NCBI RefSeq assembly: GCF_003945595.2
Contig: NW_024104357.1
Coordinates: 1,054,001-1,118,000, forward strand
DNA length: 64,000 nucleotides
Reading direction: 5' to 3'
DNA from: Pipra filicauda
Taxonomy: Eukaryota; Chordata; Aves; Passeriformes; Pipridae
Part shown: positions 1 through 12,700 of the stretch, in pieces
How positions within the stretch are numbered: the first letter of the stretch is position 1
Layout: each line of letters starts with the position of its first letter
Program-made: the position numbers and the translations under genes
Notes under the pieces: model-generated
What the model was told of the DNA's origin: nothing
The model's input: only the letters and a program-made list of their open reading frames with translations
Databases searched by the model: none

Positions 1-3000
1 TACTATCTTAGTTGCAGACTCTATCCATGAGACCATTTCTGGGAAAGTCACTATAATTTGGGGAAAATGCGTATGAGCATTGGCAAAACTTAGTTGAAAA
101 TAGTCTCTTGTGTGCTTATCCATAGGGAGTGATCTTAGAGATGAATTATAGTTGTTCCATGGCTGCAGTCGCTTTTGACAGTGTAAGGGACCGTGGGATA
201 TAACTGGAGAGACTCAAAACACAGAGACATGAAAGCTGTGGTGACTTCCCTCATGCCCACTTTTTGTTTTCTAGGTCTTTTGACCAGCTGCAAAAATTTT
301 TGTTGGCTATTGGGTTGCTCTGGGTTTACCCCACCCGACAGGTGACTGCCTCAGGTATCTGACCTGTGCAGGGCACAAAAAGACAGGGGGACAAATATTG
401 ACTGTGCGAAGGAAGTGTGAAAACTCACCAAAGAATGTCCAGTTTCAATATTTTGTGCTGGTTTCGTCTCTACAGCTCCCTGACACAGACTAACCAATAT
501 CTGATTGTGTGGAATTAAGACATTGTAATATATCTAAAACGCGTTTTGCCCCATGTCTAAAGCAAACCAAGCAACAGTGCAGATAGAGAAATGCTGTGAA
601 TTATATCTTGTTTCCTCATAAAAGCTTCTGGGCAGAGCCAGAGGAATTATTAAAAATCATATTGAGCAGAGCTGAAAAGAGTCTTTCAGTCTATTATAAA
701 AACTGCAGAAATATATTTTTACTCATTTTTTAAAATAGTGGGAATATTGCACATGCCATGGCTGACTCCTCTTATAGCACAAAAAGGAAATAATGGAAGA
801 CTGCAGTGTTATTCTGATATGCCAGCTACCTCATTTGCTACACAGTCCAAAGCTGGTTTTAAAAGTAATTAGAATGAATATACAGCCAAGAATTTAAGTG
901 CTAAGTAGTATAGCATTTTAAATTCAAGTATCTTGAAATATAGGGAAAGACCTTGGCCTGTAAGGATTGGACAAATTTCTGGTCTTGGGAGCTCATAAGG
1001 GTTTTCCTGTTTAGATAGAAAAGTTTAGAATCAATAATATGAACTATTGAAGAGATTATTTATTATCAACTATTCATTTTTTATACTTGTATAGTGTCTA
1101 AATGATCCATTCTGTTGCTTAACATTTCTTTACCACAAGAAGAAACCATCAGACGAAACTTCATCCATTCATTCATCCATTGGCACACTTTCCCACATCT
1201 TTTCTCCCACTGGATTACATTTAGTTCTGAATAGGAAGCCTGGGTAAGTTGCTGTCACTTTCAAAGCCAAATAAAATAAAGTGTTTATCTTTGGCCAGAC
1301 TGTGAACTCCGTTTTTTATCAGGGAAGTCATGAAAGTCCACCTCTAGATGAATGTTCTACTGGCTATGCTTTGAAATCAGCTTCCTTTAAATGGAGCAGG
1401 ATCCAGCTCGTGTGAGCTCAGCTGCAGCAACATGCAGTGCTGCCAACATCAGATGTTGGAAATGTCTGCCAGACATTTGGGAACCCCTAAAATGGCGTGA
1501 GGATTACAAAGTGTAAAAATAACAGCTTCGAGGGTTTGGCCTTCTCTTTTTTGAGCTTTGGGCTGTTGTTCAGTCAAATCATAAAAACTGGCAGGAGCGG
1601 GCATAGTGCTGGGAGAGAAGGGAGGGATTTTTCCACATACATTTTCAGACTTTCTTTACGGATGGAGCTTCAGCCAAACTTGAATAAAAACAGAAGCTAT
1701 GAAGCAGCTGATATACCATTAAAGAAGTGGCAAGTAATTTTTCAGTCAGCAAGATTTTACCTTTAAATACATCTGCTTTGAATAAGTAGGACAGGTTGGC
1801 ATGTACTGTGGTTGCCCCTTGAGGCAGTGTGGGCACTGTCTTTGAACTGAAGTGGATGGTAAAATTCACAATTTCGACAGACTAATTCAGCTGTTAAAGT
1901 GTGTGGTGAGGTAAGATATTGGCCAGCTTAATTTTGACACATGCACTGGAGATTCAAATAGGGCACAGTTCTTCGGCCAAGGCTGGCCCAGGCCAGTGGC
2001 CATGGCTGCACTTGGGCAGCACATTTTTCCCTTCTGCAAGCTCTGGCATTGCTCCAGTTCCTGTAATGCAGGGTTCTTTCATCTCTAGCCAGGCAGCTGT
2101 CTGAGCAGTTGTCTGGAAGAGAAGGGGGTTCTGTGCTCATCCAAATCCATGGATACAAAGAGAGGAAATAAATGCTGAGTGAGAAGGAAAAAGTCCGAAG
2201 GACTGAGACAGATGTGCTGTTCAGAGCTCAGAACAGCGTCTGCTCCTTGAATTATCTTTGGTATTTCAGACTAGGTGTGCTGTGGGTGGGTGCCATCCAC
2301 CTTTTAGCATTATTACCCACTGAGACACGGACTGTAACTAAAAGCAAAAAAACTGAAAAAGTGGTGGAAGAAAGGGTCTCTAAAAAACACCTCTTCTCAT
2401 TCACTATTACTTTCTTTTTCCAATTTCTCTTTATAGCTTTTTTTGCAAACAAACACGTAATATCTTCTGTGCTCTAAAAGGGAATAAGGAATATGAGAGA
2501 TCCAGTGAGCTGAGAATAGGGTAGGATGGCTTTCAGGTTTTGCAAATAAAAACCACCACTTGTTGTTTGGTGAGTGTCATTGGGTTGAAATCTTTGCTGT
2601 TTATTCATACTTGGCCAACCAAGGAGCATTCACTGAACCTGTCTTCAGATACAGGATGTTCTACATAATATTTATCTAGATACTTTTTTATCTCCTCTGA
2701 CATGTCAGAGTGCCTCCTGTGCGTGCCAATTGTTTTGTTTGTGAACAATGAGCTACAAGTGAGCCCCTAAACTAATAAGTAAGTTATCAGCTTACACATA
2801 CAGATGGTAGTTCCTGAATTTTTTATAACTTGTTCTTCACTGCAGATTTCTTTTCAATGGCTATTTATGTGTATTCTTAAAAGTTGATTCAGAGTCTCCT
2901 TCTAGGATCACATAGTGCTGGAGGGTCTGTGGTTTTGATCAGGATCTGCCGAAGATGTTGGGAAGGTCAGGACTTCTGTTCTCAAGTCTGAGATGCCCAA

Positions 3001-3550
3001 TCAGTCTTGGATGGGATGTATGAAAGTCACCTCCCCCTCAAACCCTACGTCACTCTTCAGTTCAGCTTAGTGCTGGGATTGCTGCTCGGTCACTTCCTTC
3101 CCGTCTGTGCTTTTTTTGTTTATCTTTCCAGGGCCACCATCCTTCCTTCTCTCCAATTCACTCCCCTGAGTTCACAGACGATGGGTTTTTTAGAGGGGAC
3201 AGGGGGCCATCAATTCAAACTTCCAGATTAAAGGACAAATTTTAATCATGGCCTAAAGGCATTAAGAAGCACTAATGCATTGAATGCTGGAAGATAGTAG
3301 GAGCAGAAAAATGCTTGATTTAGAGATAAAGTGACCCAATGCTAATTACATCTGTTAAGCAATCCAAAAACATGTCACAAATTGGAAAGGACCTTTCCCA
3401 ATTAGTAAAGAGTTCATTAAAAAAAGACTACAAGCTAGCAGGAGATAGAAAGAGCTTGAACCACACATATATTTTAACTAGATTTGAAAAGAGAAATGTC
3501 TTTTAGAAAAAGTCATCTGTGTCTAATTCTGAATAACTGAGACAAGTACT
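1..3550. other. Intergenic sequence, no gene recognised
   Basis: AT-rich sequence with only short random-looking open frames. A CATT/CATC-rich patch lies near 1161-1185 and a more G+C-rich patch near 1970-2120. No splice-flanked conserved exon is recognised. In other vertebrates the gene upstream of TTC14 is PEX5L, but none of its exons is seen here. Confidence 0.6.
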
Positions 3551-3745
3551 AGAATCACAGAATCACAGAATATCCTGAGCTGGAAGGGACTTACAAGGAT
3601 CATTGAAGTCCAGATCTTGGCCCTGCTCAGGACCATTCCCAAGAGTCACACCATGTGTCTGAAAGCATTGTCCAAACACTTCTTGAACTGTGCCAGACTT
3701 GGTACTGTGACCACTTCCCTGAGGAGCTTGTTCCAGCATCCGACC
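3551..3745 (-). mobile_element. CR1 LINE fragment (3' end, old copy)
   Basis: The plus strand opens with AATCACAG repeats, the complement of the ATTCTGTG octamer tail typical of avian CR1 elements. It continues with CR1-like 3'-UTR sequence (ctggaagggacttacaagga ... ggaccattcccaagagtcac). The insertion is therefore reverse-oriented. Similarity fades after about 3745, though a diverged continuation to about 3835 is possible. Numerous differences from the family pattern suggest age. Confidence 0.75.
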
Positions 3746-6700
3746 ACTCTCTGGACACTCTCTAATACCTTTCATTTCATACCCAGTAAGGCCCCTGACT
3801 AGCAATACCTTTTCCCAGGTTCTTAATTCACCCCCTATCAGTAAAGTATTCAAAATGTGTGCTTAGGTTCCACTGATTTAAATATTTATTATTGTATCTA
3901 TTAACATTTGCAAGATTTATGAACTTGTCTGCTAGTCTTTATCCATTTTATACTCCTACTTAGGGATACTTTTCTGTCCTTGTTTTGCAAAATGCTGTCC
4001 AAACTGTGAACAAAGAAAGAGAATGGGCCCAGGGAGTTTAGATGTCTATTACAGAGGAAAGATTTATCAACACAAGGTGGATACAACAAGCATTTTGTGA
4101 ATCCCCTCATGAGAAGCTCTCCCTTTGGAAGCTTCATTCTGTCTAGCTGCTGGGAAAGTTTACACAAGGATGGCTGAAAGGTTTGCAAGGATGTTTAGCT
4201 CATGAATCTTTACATGACTCTCTGACAAGTGTCTTTTTTGCACAGTCTACTGAGTAGATTTAGTTGCCTTTAGCACCAAGTAGCTGTACCAACAGTGAGT
4301 TAGAGCCTGCTGCCAGCAATCAGCTTTTTGAGTATTGTCAATACCTTGATGTTTTTCTGGACACCCAAAGAGTTTGTGACTTACAGTGAGAGAAATGCTA
4401 TTTTCACATGGAAGGTGGGTTCAGAATGCTAACAAATAAGACAGACACATGCACATGAACGAGCACAGAGTACGTACAGTGAGCTTCAGTATCGGGATCC
4501 TGGGTATTGCCGTACTGCAAATCAGTGGAAACGATTGCAGTTGACTAACAGGTGGCAAGGTAGAAGAACTCTAGTTCTTTGCATATTCCTGTTTGCCTAT
4601 GAATTAAAAAGAAAAGATATGCTACAGCTACATGGTAATATATGATGTAATTCTGCAGCCCTTCTTTGGCCAGACTCAGGCAGGAATTCCAAATTGCTAA
4701 GCATCCCTATTTTCTAGGGCAAGCAGTGGAAACTGAGTTTTTGGCCATTCTACAAATTTGGGTCTATTAGTTAGACTGTAAATGTGGCCCGAATGGTGGC
4801 TTTAAAACCACACCATTTCACTGTTATCTTGCAGAGTTTAGCAATCTTACCTGACATAAAAACATTAACTGGCACATCTGTGGTCCTGTAGATAAATTCA
4901 TATCACCTTCTGGAATACAATTCCTCCTTTTAACTCTTGTATTGCTGTTTTCTATAATGTGACACCTTAAAAAAGACCTAAATAATCTTGTGATTTTTTT
5001 TTCTGATATTTAGGGTCAGCTTACAGATAGTCTCTATTCTATTAATGTATCTGCATGTGTTTTGTATTTTGGAACCTTTCAAATTACAGCTTTTGATCTT
5101 CATTTCTAAACTTATATCTGAAAGTATGGCTGTCAACTGAGCTAGTGAGTATATTTCTTCCTATTATGTCAAAATCAAATATAGAAAGGTTATGGATCTC
5201 ACCCAGTATCTAAGGAGAAAATGGAGCTCTGGGACTACTGCACATTGCTTTCATACTAGAGCTGAGAGTCTAAAGGTCTTTGTACAAACACTCTGCTCCT
5301 GCTGCTGGTGATATTAAAAAAAATAGTAGTCTCATGTGTAGACATAATCATCCTCCAAATACAGGTATTTCATTTTTTGATTGCACTTGCACAGAAATCA
5401 GGGATCAAAATAATAAATTTCGTCAAGCAACATTTTGCCTTCAAACATGACTGTTCCCAAATTAAATTAATTCAGTTTTAGATTAATCAATTCATGCTTT
5501 GCCTGTGGAGGGCTGTTGAGTTCAGATTCTCAAAAATCAGCTGGAAAGGATAAAGGTTGAGCAATTATTTTTATGATTGGCTGCCCATTCAATTTCTGTT
5601 TCTCTAATGGGCTTGTTCAGTGAATATTCTACCAAAAGTGAGGAAATTGGTTCAGCTAATTCCACTGCACAAAAAAAGATGAAAACCATAACATTGTATT
5701 TAGCTGCCTGCTTTTTATACAGGTTCTCCCTAAGCTCTTGTACTGCATTTTTTTCTGTATAACTTAATTGAGATAGATGTGACAAAGGAAGATCAGCTCT
5801 CACCCTCCACTGAGCCCTGGAGCAGCAAAACACCGACACATATTCCTCAGTCCTGCTGCCTTTGGTGAACAAGCAGGGAGCTAAAGATATGCTGTTGCTT
5901 AAATTTCTCCTTGCTTTTGACATTAAGGGAAGCAGTTATTATATATAACCTGTTGCACATCGTTATTACTTCATTGATCTGCAATGAGCAACAAGGATTT
6001 ATAGCAAGTATGGATCTGGATAGTTATCATAGGGACAACCGTGATACTTTTAGCCAGAATCAAAAACCTGACAAGGATCTCTGACAACCTGTAAAATCAC
6101 ATTAACTATAAAAAACAGGTTACAAAAAAAACCCCCAAAAACATAAAAACCAAAAACCAACAAAATAAGACAAAAAGCAATCAGGAAAGTTCAGAACAGA
6201 CTTACTGTAGGGTGTATAGGGCAATAAAAAAGGGTTGTCTGAATAAAAACCTTCTCTCAATTAGCCTGAAACCAAAAAATAATGACTGCTTGAAGTAGAG
6301 GGAAACCAGTGAAATTACTCTGGAATGAAGGTGGGTGTACAGAGCAGAAGGTGCATGCAAAAGCAACTCTCCCCTGTAGAAACAAGTTGTCTCAGTTGCT
6401 TGCCTGACTCCCCACCTGGGACCTGCTGATTGTGGAAGTATAGCACTGCTCCCCCTTTCCAACACAGATTAATGCTATTTTAGTTCATTTATTAGTAGGA
6501 AGAAAGCTGTGGGGCAGATTTATAAAGATACAGAAGTGCTTAACTCCTGTTGTTAACAAAATTCCTTTAAAAATCAGCTATTGTGTTCTAACCATTTAAT
6601 TTCTCTGATTATAGCTTGAAGTATATTACTCCCTACTTAAAATAACTAGTCAAGTCATGAAAAGAAAAATTATTTCCTTACTGAATTTTAATTCCTGTTT

Positions 6701-9700
6701 AATTATAGGCTCTCACTGGCTTTTGAATGTAGGATCAGTGGAGAGTTCAGCACTTTTTAAGATATACCTCCCGAACAAAAAGAGGAACAAAGAATATTGT
6801 ATCAGAACAACAACAAATAAGTCTTAATCTTGAAATCCAAGTCCTGTCTCAGTCTTTCCATCACACCTATTTCACAGGCCTAAATTCTGCTGTGATTGCA
6901 GTAGACAGATCTCTTTTCCATCAGGGAAGAGGCGAATTAGAATGCTCACAACCCTTGAAGAAGAACGAATCATAACCCACAAACTCTGGGGAGTGTCACA
7001 TTCTACAAAAACTATGAGAATCCTTGGCAAATGCAGGGCTATCTCCATGAAAAGTTGAAGGCCATGTGGATTCTGATATTCTCTGTGGTTTATCCTGCCA
7101 GCAGGTTCCTTTGTGGCTATAGTGACAGGGTTTTGCAAGCCACAGATATTTTTTGGTACTGAGAAGGTCTGCAGGGCCTGGGCTGTAGGAAATTATGTGT
7201 TCTTTGTCTCCAAGAAAATACAAGAGCAAGTAAGTGCTAGAACTGCTATTTCCTTAATTACCAGCTACATTCAGTTGGACTAAATCGTCTAAAAATAGAA
7301 TTAAATTTATTTGAATTATCACAATAGCTTTATTTAATCTAGAGCATGTATGAGCAAAGCTTATTTAAAAGCTGATCAATCTTTTTAATTATTCATTGTT
7401 CTTCAGTTACTTTGTAATGTGGGTGGAAAAACACTTGAAGCTTTTTTCTTAAAGTAGCTAAATCCATACTCATGTTTAGCTTGGTTTTCCCATTGCTTTT
7501 GAGGGCAGTAGTGAGTTTAAACTGTATCAGCATTTGGCTACGAGTGAATTGTAGAAAATTATTTTAATTGATTTTTATGTTTTGAATAATATGTTAACAG
7601 GCAATCATTGAATTTTGCTTATGCATATAAACAAACGAAACTCATGGGAATGTGCAATGTTAAATCAGATGTTTTACATTTAGGCTCAAATCTAACTAAT
7701 AACTTCTAAATCCGCTCTGGTATGCACATGCAAATTCCCATCAAAAGCTGTGCCAGGGACTGCAGGGTTGGCCTACCAGAATATTTTAGCACACTTTTCT
7801 ATCAAGACTGAATTCTTAGACCCAATTTTCATTTGAAAGCAGAAATGAGTCCATAGAAGTCAGTGGAATTACACAGTTGCAAAATTGATCTCACCCCTGA
7901 GACCTTACGCAAGCAAAGGGCAGAAGGAAAGCCTGGACTCCAGGCATCCTTTACATGCCCTTGCCCTGAAAAGAATGGGGAACTTGCTCATTTTCTGGCA
8001 TGTATTGATCTGATTTGGAGGTACAGCAATTTAATTTGTTACCCCAGGATCCTTGTGGCTCTGAGCAGGTGGAGCAAACACGCAGCACGGTGCAGTTTGG
8101 CCATGGCCTGTGTCTGAAAACAGGCTGTTTGAGTGCTCTGCACACAAAAGAGGAGTCCCTGTGCTGACACTTCATCAAATTAGTCTCCTCTTCTTTATAG
8201 ACCTTTTTTCACCCAAGTCCTATTAAGAGTCATTAGCATCAGGAGAGTTCAGTACTCTGGACTACAGGCTTCCCTTGTAATGTCTGCTAGAATCACATAC
8301 AATGTAAATACTAGAGGAAAATTCAAGGAAAGATAAATTCTCTGCTGGAAAGGAATATTTAAAACCTATTAATTGAAAGAATCGCCAGGGAGGAAGAGAC
8401 CAGCTGCACTGTAAATGAAAGACATAAAAGATAAACTCTTTCCATCACTGCAGTTCAGCAGCATGCAGAACTTGAAGGCAGATGCTGTGTGAGTTATTAT
8501 TTTTTTGTGTGGGTAGTTCATATATGGCCTTTGTAATATGCTGTAACTCTGCAAAACATATTTGTGCCTTTCCTTCCCTTTTTCTTTCTATTTTATCTCC
8601 TATGTAAATGACTTTTCTGTGCATTTAATGATTAACACATTAAAAAACTTTTTGCCAGTTAAAGACAGCTATTATGAAATACTCCTTGACTCTATTGGGA
8701 GTCTCTATTAAGCAGTCTCTATTGAGTGTATGTTAAACAAGGAATTTAAATCATGTAATAAGAAAGTAATAAATTTATTATTGAAGCATGATATAGCTGC
8801 TCAGAAACACTGGCTCTGTTTCCTGCATTACCACTCTTGCTTCAAAATCCTTGGCAAATTGCTCCAAGTTTCTGGGTATCTATATTCGATTCTTGTCCGG
8901 TTTTGGGTTTGTCTACTTAAACTATTCATCAGGGTGAAGACTTTTTCTCTGTCTTTCTGTGTATTTTTCTTTGTGCTTTAAAACCCTAATCTAAATTTGA
9001 GTTCCAGGCACTGCTGTAGTTCAGTAATAGTGACAGACAACAGTAGCAATAAGTCAGGATTTAAAAAGGCAGTTCCTCTGACATTTGGCATTTAATGTAA
9101 TGTCAATATGCTGAGAGATTTTAAGAAAGTAGTCTGAATCATGTTGCTGTCATTCCTGAAATCTCTGTGCCAACTCAAATTGAGAGTGGCATGCGTGGCT
9201 GGTATTGAGATTGAGAACTCCAAGAAAATTTGAGTGAGTTTTACTAGAGCCAGCATGAGAATGATGACCTTCATACCATAATATTCAGCCCTTGGTAGCA
9301 ATTGTGCAATCAATGATAAGAACAGAGTCTGAAGGTTTTACAAGGATGACATTTGACAGACTCAAATATTTTATCAGTGGCCTCTGTGAGAATTTCTTAA
9401 AGCACCACTGTCATGTAGCTGATTGCGATATGAAAAAGGCAAGACAGGAGGATGCAAAACCACTCAATTCCTTACTACATTACAGCTTTTACAGACCAGT
9501 AATCCTGGGGTCAGAGTGAATTTCAGCTTTGGAATTAACTAATAAAAATATGTCCTGAGTCAATGTAGGAAGCATTGTTCTTCCTCAGACTTGATCTGGA
9601 CAGTTTATCATCAGCAAGGACACCTGTAAGATACAGGTATAAGATCCTGATATCTTCGATAGCTTAGTATGCCCATCATACACCAAAGTACAGTTTAAAG

Positions 9701-12700
9701 TCAATAAGGGTTGCAAGGATAGGCAAAGCTGATCCCTTGTGCAGTAGGATTTTTTCATAAATTCTCACGGTGGTTTCACTTTGATCATCTGTCCCTTTAC
9801 CTGCTGTGCAGCACTGTGTGGAAAAAAATTTGGGAAGCCCAGCAGCTTTCTGTAGATCTCTATTGATATGATCTCTCTTTTGATAAACAGATATTTTTCA
9901 ACAAAAATTTTTGTCATCTCTAATACCGAGCTGGTCCTGATTTTTCAGTGCAGAAGATAGACATAATTTAGAGCTGTTCACATGTTTTCTGTAGAAAGAA
10001 AAACCACAAAAATCCATTCTTTACATTCTGTATCATTCAGTCATTTGTTCTTGAGAAAATCTGGTGAAACCAACCCAATAAACTTTGATTTTCAATTTTT
10101 AAAAATCATTAGTTTTCTTCCTTTTCCACTTCAAGTATGAAATCTTTCTAGAGGCTGCATTTACACTTCAGCTGTAGGGCATTCGCTAAATGGAATCACA
10201 GCAGTTAGATGATCTTACTGAGCCATTCAGTTCAAACCCTCTGGTAGGTTATAATTGAAAAGTAAAAGAAACTGGCCTCTTACTTAAGGATCCTCCTGAT
10301 TCAAATGATGACAAGTTTGCAAGACTGGTGGCATAGGATTTTGGATTTTCTTTAATAGTTTCACCATATAGGAAGCAATATCACTCCTGCTAATGATGGA
10401 AATAGAAGTTGGCCATGTAGACTGGTATGATTTATATCACACTATAAAGTTCTTTAGCCTTTAATTCCACCAAGACTTACAATCTCTACAACCAGAATTC
10501 TCAAAAATTAATGAATGTAGAAGTTGAGTAAGTGTGAAAAGGATGCAGAAATTATTTCCTAACAACTTAATTAAAATGTTTATTTTAATCTTTACAAGGG
10601 ATCTTGCTTTTAAAAGTTAAGATTCCTCATGGAGAAACTGGCTCTGAAATGGGATTGGTATATAAGATAAATTATTTGTTACATTTCTAATAGAATCATG
10701 AAGCTTTAGAGGTTTAATTTTCTCTTACTTTGCAGAAAAAACACAATTTGAACTTCCTCTGTGTTTTTTCTCAGCCAAATGTGGCTACACTGAAGCGTTT
10801 AGGTGTTGCCAGTGAAGCTGACTCAGAATTTTTCATCACTTTGTAGGTAAAAGAAATGCTACTGGCCAGACAGTGCCACGGCTGATACCTTTGGGACTTC
10901 TTTATTGCCAATGCAAAACAAATGGCTTAAATCCGGGAAGCAAATCTGGTGGAAAAGCAAAAACTGGAACAGAAGTCAGCTCCCAATCCTTCAGCTGTGA
11001 CTCTACAGTGAAACTTTGGTTCTGTGAGTAACAGAAATAAGCTGTGGTCTGGAAAACCAGCAGTAACAAATCTTTGGTGTGCAAAATTAATATTCTCAAA
11101 TATCTAATCGTAAAGTAGAAAGGCGTTAATTTATTTTGGTGGCTTTTGAATGGGAGGGTACTTAGTGTTATCAAGCAAGCAATGGTGGGCTTGTGAAAAG
11201 GCTGGATACCTGGGGGTGTATTGCTGTGGCAGGAAATACATACAAGGGAGGATAAAATAGGCAGAGTCATACTCTTCTGAAAGTGCTGCCAAGTGCATAG
11301 CTTTCTGAAGAGTTACTACCTAAATTACTGTCTCTAAATATCCTTATTATCCTTATCCTCCATTTAAATGAAGTGCAGAAACAAGGATATGTGTAGCCCT
11401 CTCAACTGGGCACGGTAATATGCTCTCACAAGAAGCCAAGGCTGAGAAAGACAGTTATCAAATGATAGGTAATATGGATCCTGTTTGCCTTTTCTGTCTG
11501 GGATTGAAAGAGCCAGAGAGAAGTATAGCCAATTTTTATGGCCTGAATATTCCTCATTATGAGAGAGTCCTACCTCTTTTGCACTAAAATGATGCTGAAT
11601 CAGGCAAGCCTATGCACAGTGAAGCAAAATATAAATGAATACTGTTTGAGAGTGGAAAGATAAATATCCCATTTCCAGTCAAATTAATGCTCCAGCACAG
11701 AAAGGTCCCAAATGGGCCAGTCACTACAGAGGTGAACAGTAGGTTACTGCAGTTTTATTGCTGCAGAATTTCACCTTTAAGAAAGAACAGTCAAAGTAAA
11801 ACCCATAATCTCCTTTTGGAGATACCTTCTCCAGCTCAGGTATATTGTTCTGGATGCTTTCCCTCTTCTTAAGGAGCGGAATAAACTCTGGCTCTGAACT
11901 GTATCAATAGGGCAGTGAGGTTTTATGCTAATCCTGTCCATTATCCACTTATCATTACCTCTGCAGGTTCCTACGCTCAAGGCAGACCTGTGTTTTTCCT
12001 GCACCAGTGCACAACTCCATGACAATTTCCTCAGTCTTGCTTTCAAGCTTTGTGGGAATTCTAATGGAAGCACTAAATCATTTTGCTATGGAAATTGAGT
12101 CTGCTTTGCCTATTAGCTGTAATTAACATTCACCCTTCCTGTTTTAAATGAGCATGCTGCTCTGGGATCCTCCTCTGAAGACAACATTTTGCTCATTTTA
12201 GGTCTTGCTTGTCTTTCTAGCAAATAGGTACCTTGGGAATTGCTCAGAGATAATTGCTATCACAGTTCATCGTTCCTGAAGACCAAGAGTTTATGATTAA
12301 TTTGTACAGTATTTATATAAACAAGGGCTAACACAGTTGTGCAAATTATTTCTTTTTGTACGAAAGAATAGATTATTAGCATGGACTTAAAATCAGTTAG
12401 TTTATGCTCTGCACATTGTTATAATTTATGTTTATGAAATATGACTGTAGAAGGCTTCCAGCAACATTGCCTTTGCCTTCTGCAGCTCTAGGGCTCAGCT
12501 TATGAAATGTTGGAAAATAAAGCCCACTGAGATAGACAATGACCCTTTCCAGCTCCATCCTGCCACCCCAGTGACTAAACTTACTAAAATCCTGGTGTGC
12601 CTAGAAACTTTTTGTTAGTAAGTGGTGTTTCAAGGTGGGAGAGTGACAAAGTAGCAGCACGTTATTGGCTGCCTTCTACCTCCTGTCCTTGAAATATGAT

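Noticed and set aside
5537..5923. 128-codon minus-strand frame in the intergenic region
   Set aside because: No recognisable family, no splice or promoter context, and AT-rich codon use like the flanks; a frame this long is expected by chance in 38 kb read six ways.
10190..10250. Possible third CR1 tail (aatcacagcagttagatgat ... gttcaaaccct)
   Set aside because: Only scattered resemblance to the CR1 3' end, without the octamer repeat; too diverged to claim.
10902..11270. 122-codon minus-strand frame
   Set aside because: Isolated, with no motif or supporting signals; treated as chance.
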